Positions 5,437-5,877 of a stretch of 5,877 nt of DNA are shown one piece after another. The position numbers and the translations under genes were made by a program. The stretch lies in assembly GCA_012839145.1 (NCBI GenBank), contig DUNY01000022.1, positions 1 to 5,877 of the forward strand, read 5' to 3'. The notes beneath the pieces are model-generated. The model was not told the origin of the DNA and made no database searches. It worked only from the letters and a program-made list of their open reading frames with translations. The stretch is from Thermoanaerobacterales bacterium (GTDB lineage Bacteria; Bacillota; Thermosediminibacteria; Thermosediminibacterales; Tepidanaerobacteraceae). The stretch's first letter is position 1. Every line of letters starts with the position of its first letter.

Positions 5437-5877
5437 ATGAATCCCTTTAGAAAAAAACTGTTTATTATTCTGTTGGTCATGCTTTTTATCCTTGCCGGAT
5501 GCACCAAACCAAGTGACAATAGTCCGGCACAAACAAAACCCGTGGATACCCCCGGTGAAGTAATAGCCCCCGATAACGAGAAGGAACCACAGCAGGATGC
5601 ACAAGAACCCCACAGTGAAAACGAAAGTGATAAAAACGATGAACCCAAGGCCGGCAACGGTGAAGATGAGACCATATTTGAAGTGGAAGAATCAAAGCTG
5701 ATAAATGGATGGAAACAACTGACACTTAAAGATTATGCCTATACCACTGAAGACTGGGACTCATACTCATATCGTGATGACAGTCCATTGATATCTTATT
5801 CATTACATTTTCCTGGCAACTGGGATATTGAGTATAGCGTTTTCAATAACGAAAAAGGAGAAAAGGTAGCCGAACTA
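5437..5877 (+). CDS. Lipoprotein of unknown function (3' end outside window)
   Basis: ATG 5437 lies two bases after the zur stop, with the strong ribosome binding site AAAGGAGG at 5420-5427, so it is the fifth gene of the zinc operon. The 147 visible residues begin with a lipoprotein signal peptide (MNPFRKK, hydrophobic 8-19, lipobox ILAGC, lipidated C22). Residues about 23-87 are a low-complexity linker rich in Pro, Glu, Asp, Lys and Asn, a typical spacer across the cell wall. A folded domain begins near 88 (FEVEESKLINGWKQL) and continues with SYSLHFPGNWDIEYSVF to the window edge. I do not recognise the domain. The single visible His in the linker and absence of His clusters give no sign of metal binding. 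Its position suggests a zinc-related surface role, but that is inference only. Confidence 0.85.
   Translation, partial: MNPFRKKLFIILLVMLFILAGCTKPSDNSPAQTKPVDTPGEVIAPDNEKEPQQDAQEPHSENESDKNDEPKAGNGEDETIFEVEESKLINGWKQLTLKDYAYTTEDWDSYSYRDDSPLISYSLHFPGNWDIEYSVFNNEKGEKVAEL

Noticed and set aside
1..5877. tRNA, rRNA, CRISPR arrays or intact insertion sequences
   Set aside because: I saw no cloverleaf sequence, regularly spaced repeats or transposase frame on either strand.

Overview
The window (about 40% G+C by eye, strong purine-rich ribosome binding sites, sigma-A promoters close to TTGACA/TATAAT, lipoproteins with Gram-positive signal peptides) looks like the chromosome of an anaerobic Firmicute, most likely a clostridial or Thermoanaerobacterales-type organism. 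The in-frame UGA of the second gene implies a selenocysteine user, but no sel genes lie in the window to confirm this.

Layout. (1) 1-626: the 3' end of a mannitol-1-phosphate 5-dehydrogenase gene whose last codons run into a compact, hairpin-rich element resembling the RNA-coding right end of IS605/TnpB-type transposons, followed by an intrinsic terminator. (2) 712-1051: a well-marked promoter and ribosome binding site drive a 94-residue HesB/IscA-like protein with an in-frame TGA at codon 33, exactly where the family has its conserved cysteine. It is best read as a HesB-like selenoprotein. A gene caller using the standard code would miss or split it. (3) 1055-1819, minus strand: a regulator built of three tandem Cro/C1-type helix-turn-helix domains, converging on the selenoprotein gene with only 3 bases between stop codons. 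(4) 1820-1965: a divergent control region with two copies of an 11-base palindromic element 21 bases apart, a candidate operator of the triple-HTH regulator. (5) 1966-2328: thioredoxin with its own strong terminator. (6) 2410-5877: a zinc-uptake operon: promoter, Fur-family-type operator, substrate-binding lipoprotein (ZnuA), ATPase (ZnuC), permease (ZnuB), a Fur-family regulator (probably Zur), and the start of an unrecognised lipoprotein gene cut by the window end.

How the parts work together. The zinc operon is a self-contained homeostasis circuit: the Fur-family repressor at its end would bind the inverted repeat just downstream of the promoter when zinc is sufficient. The selenoprotein, triple-HTH regulator and thioredoxin sit side by side and may share control through the regulator and the repeated palindrome, which would suggest a redox theme (UxxC protein plus thioredoxin). 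That link is inference from position only.
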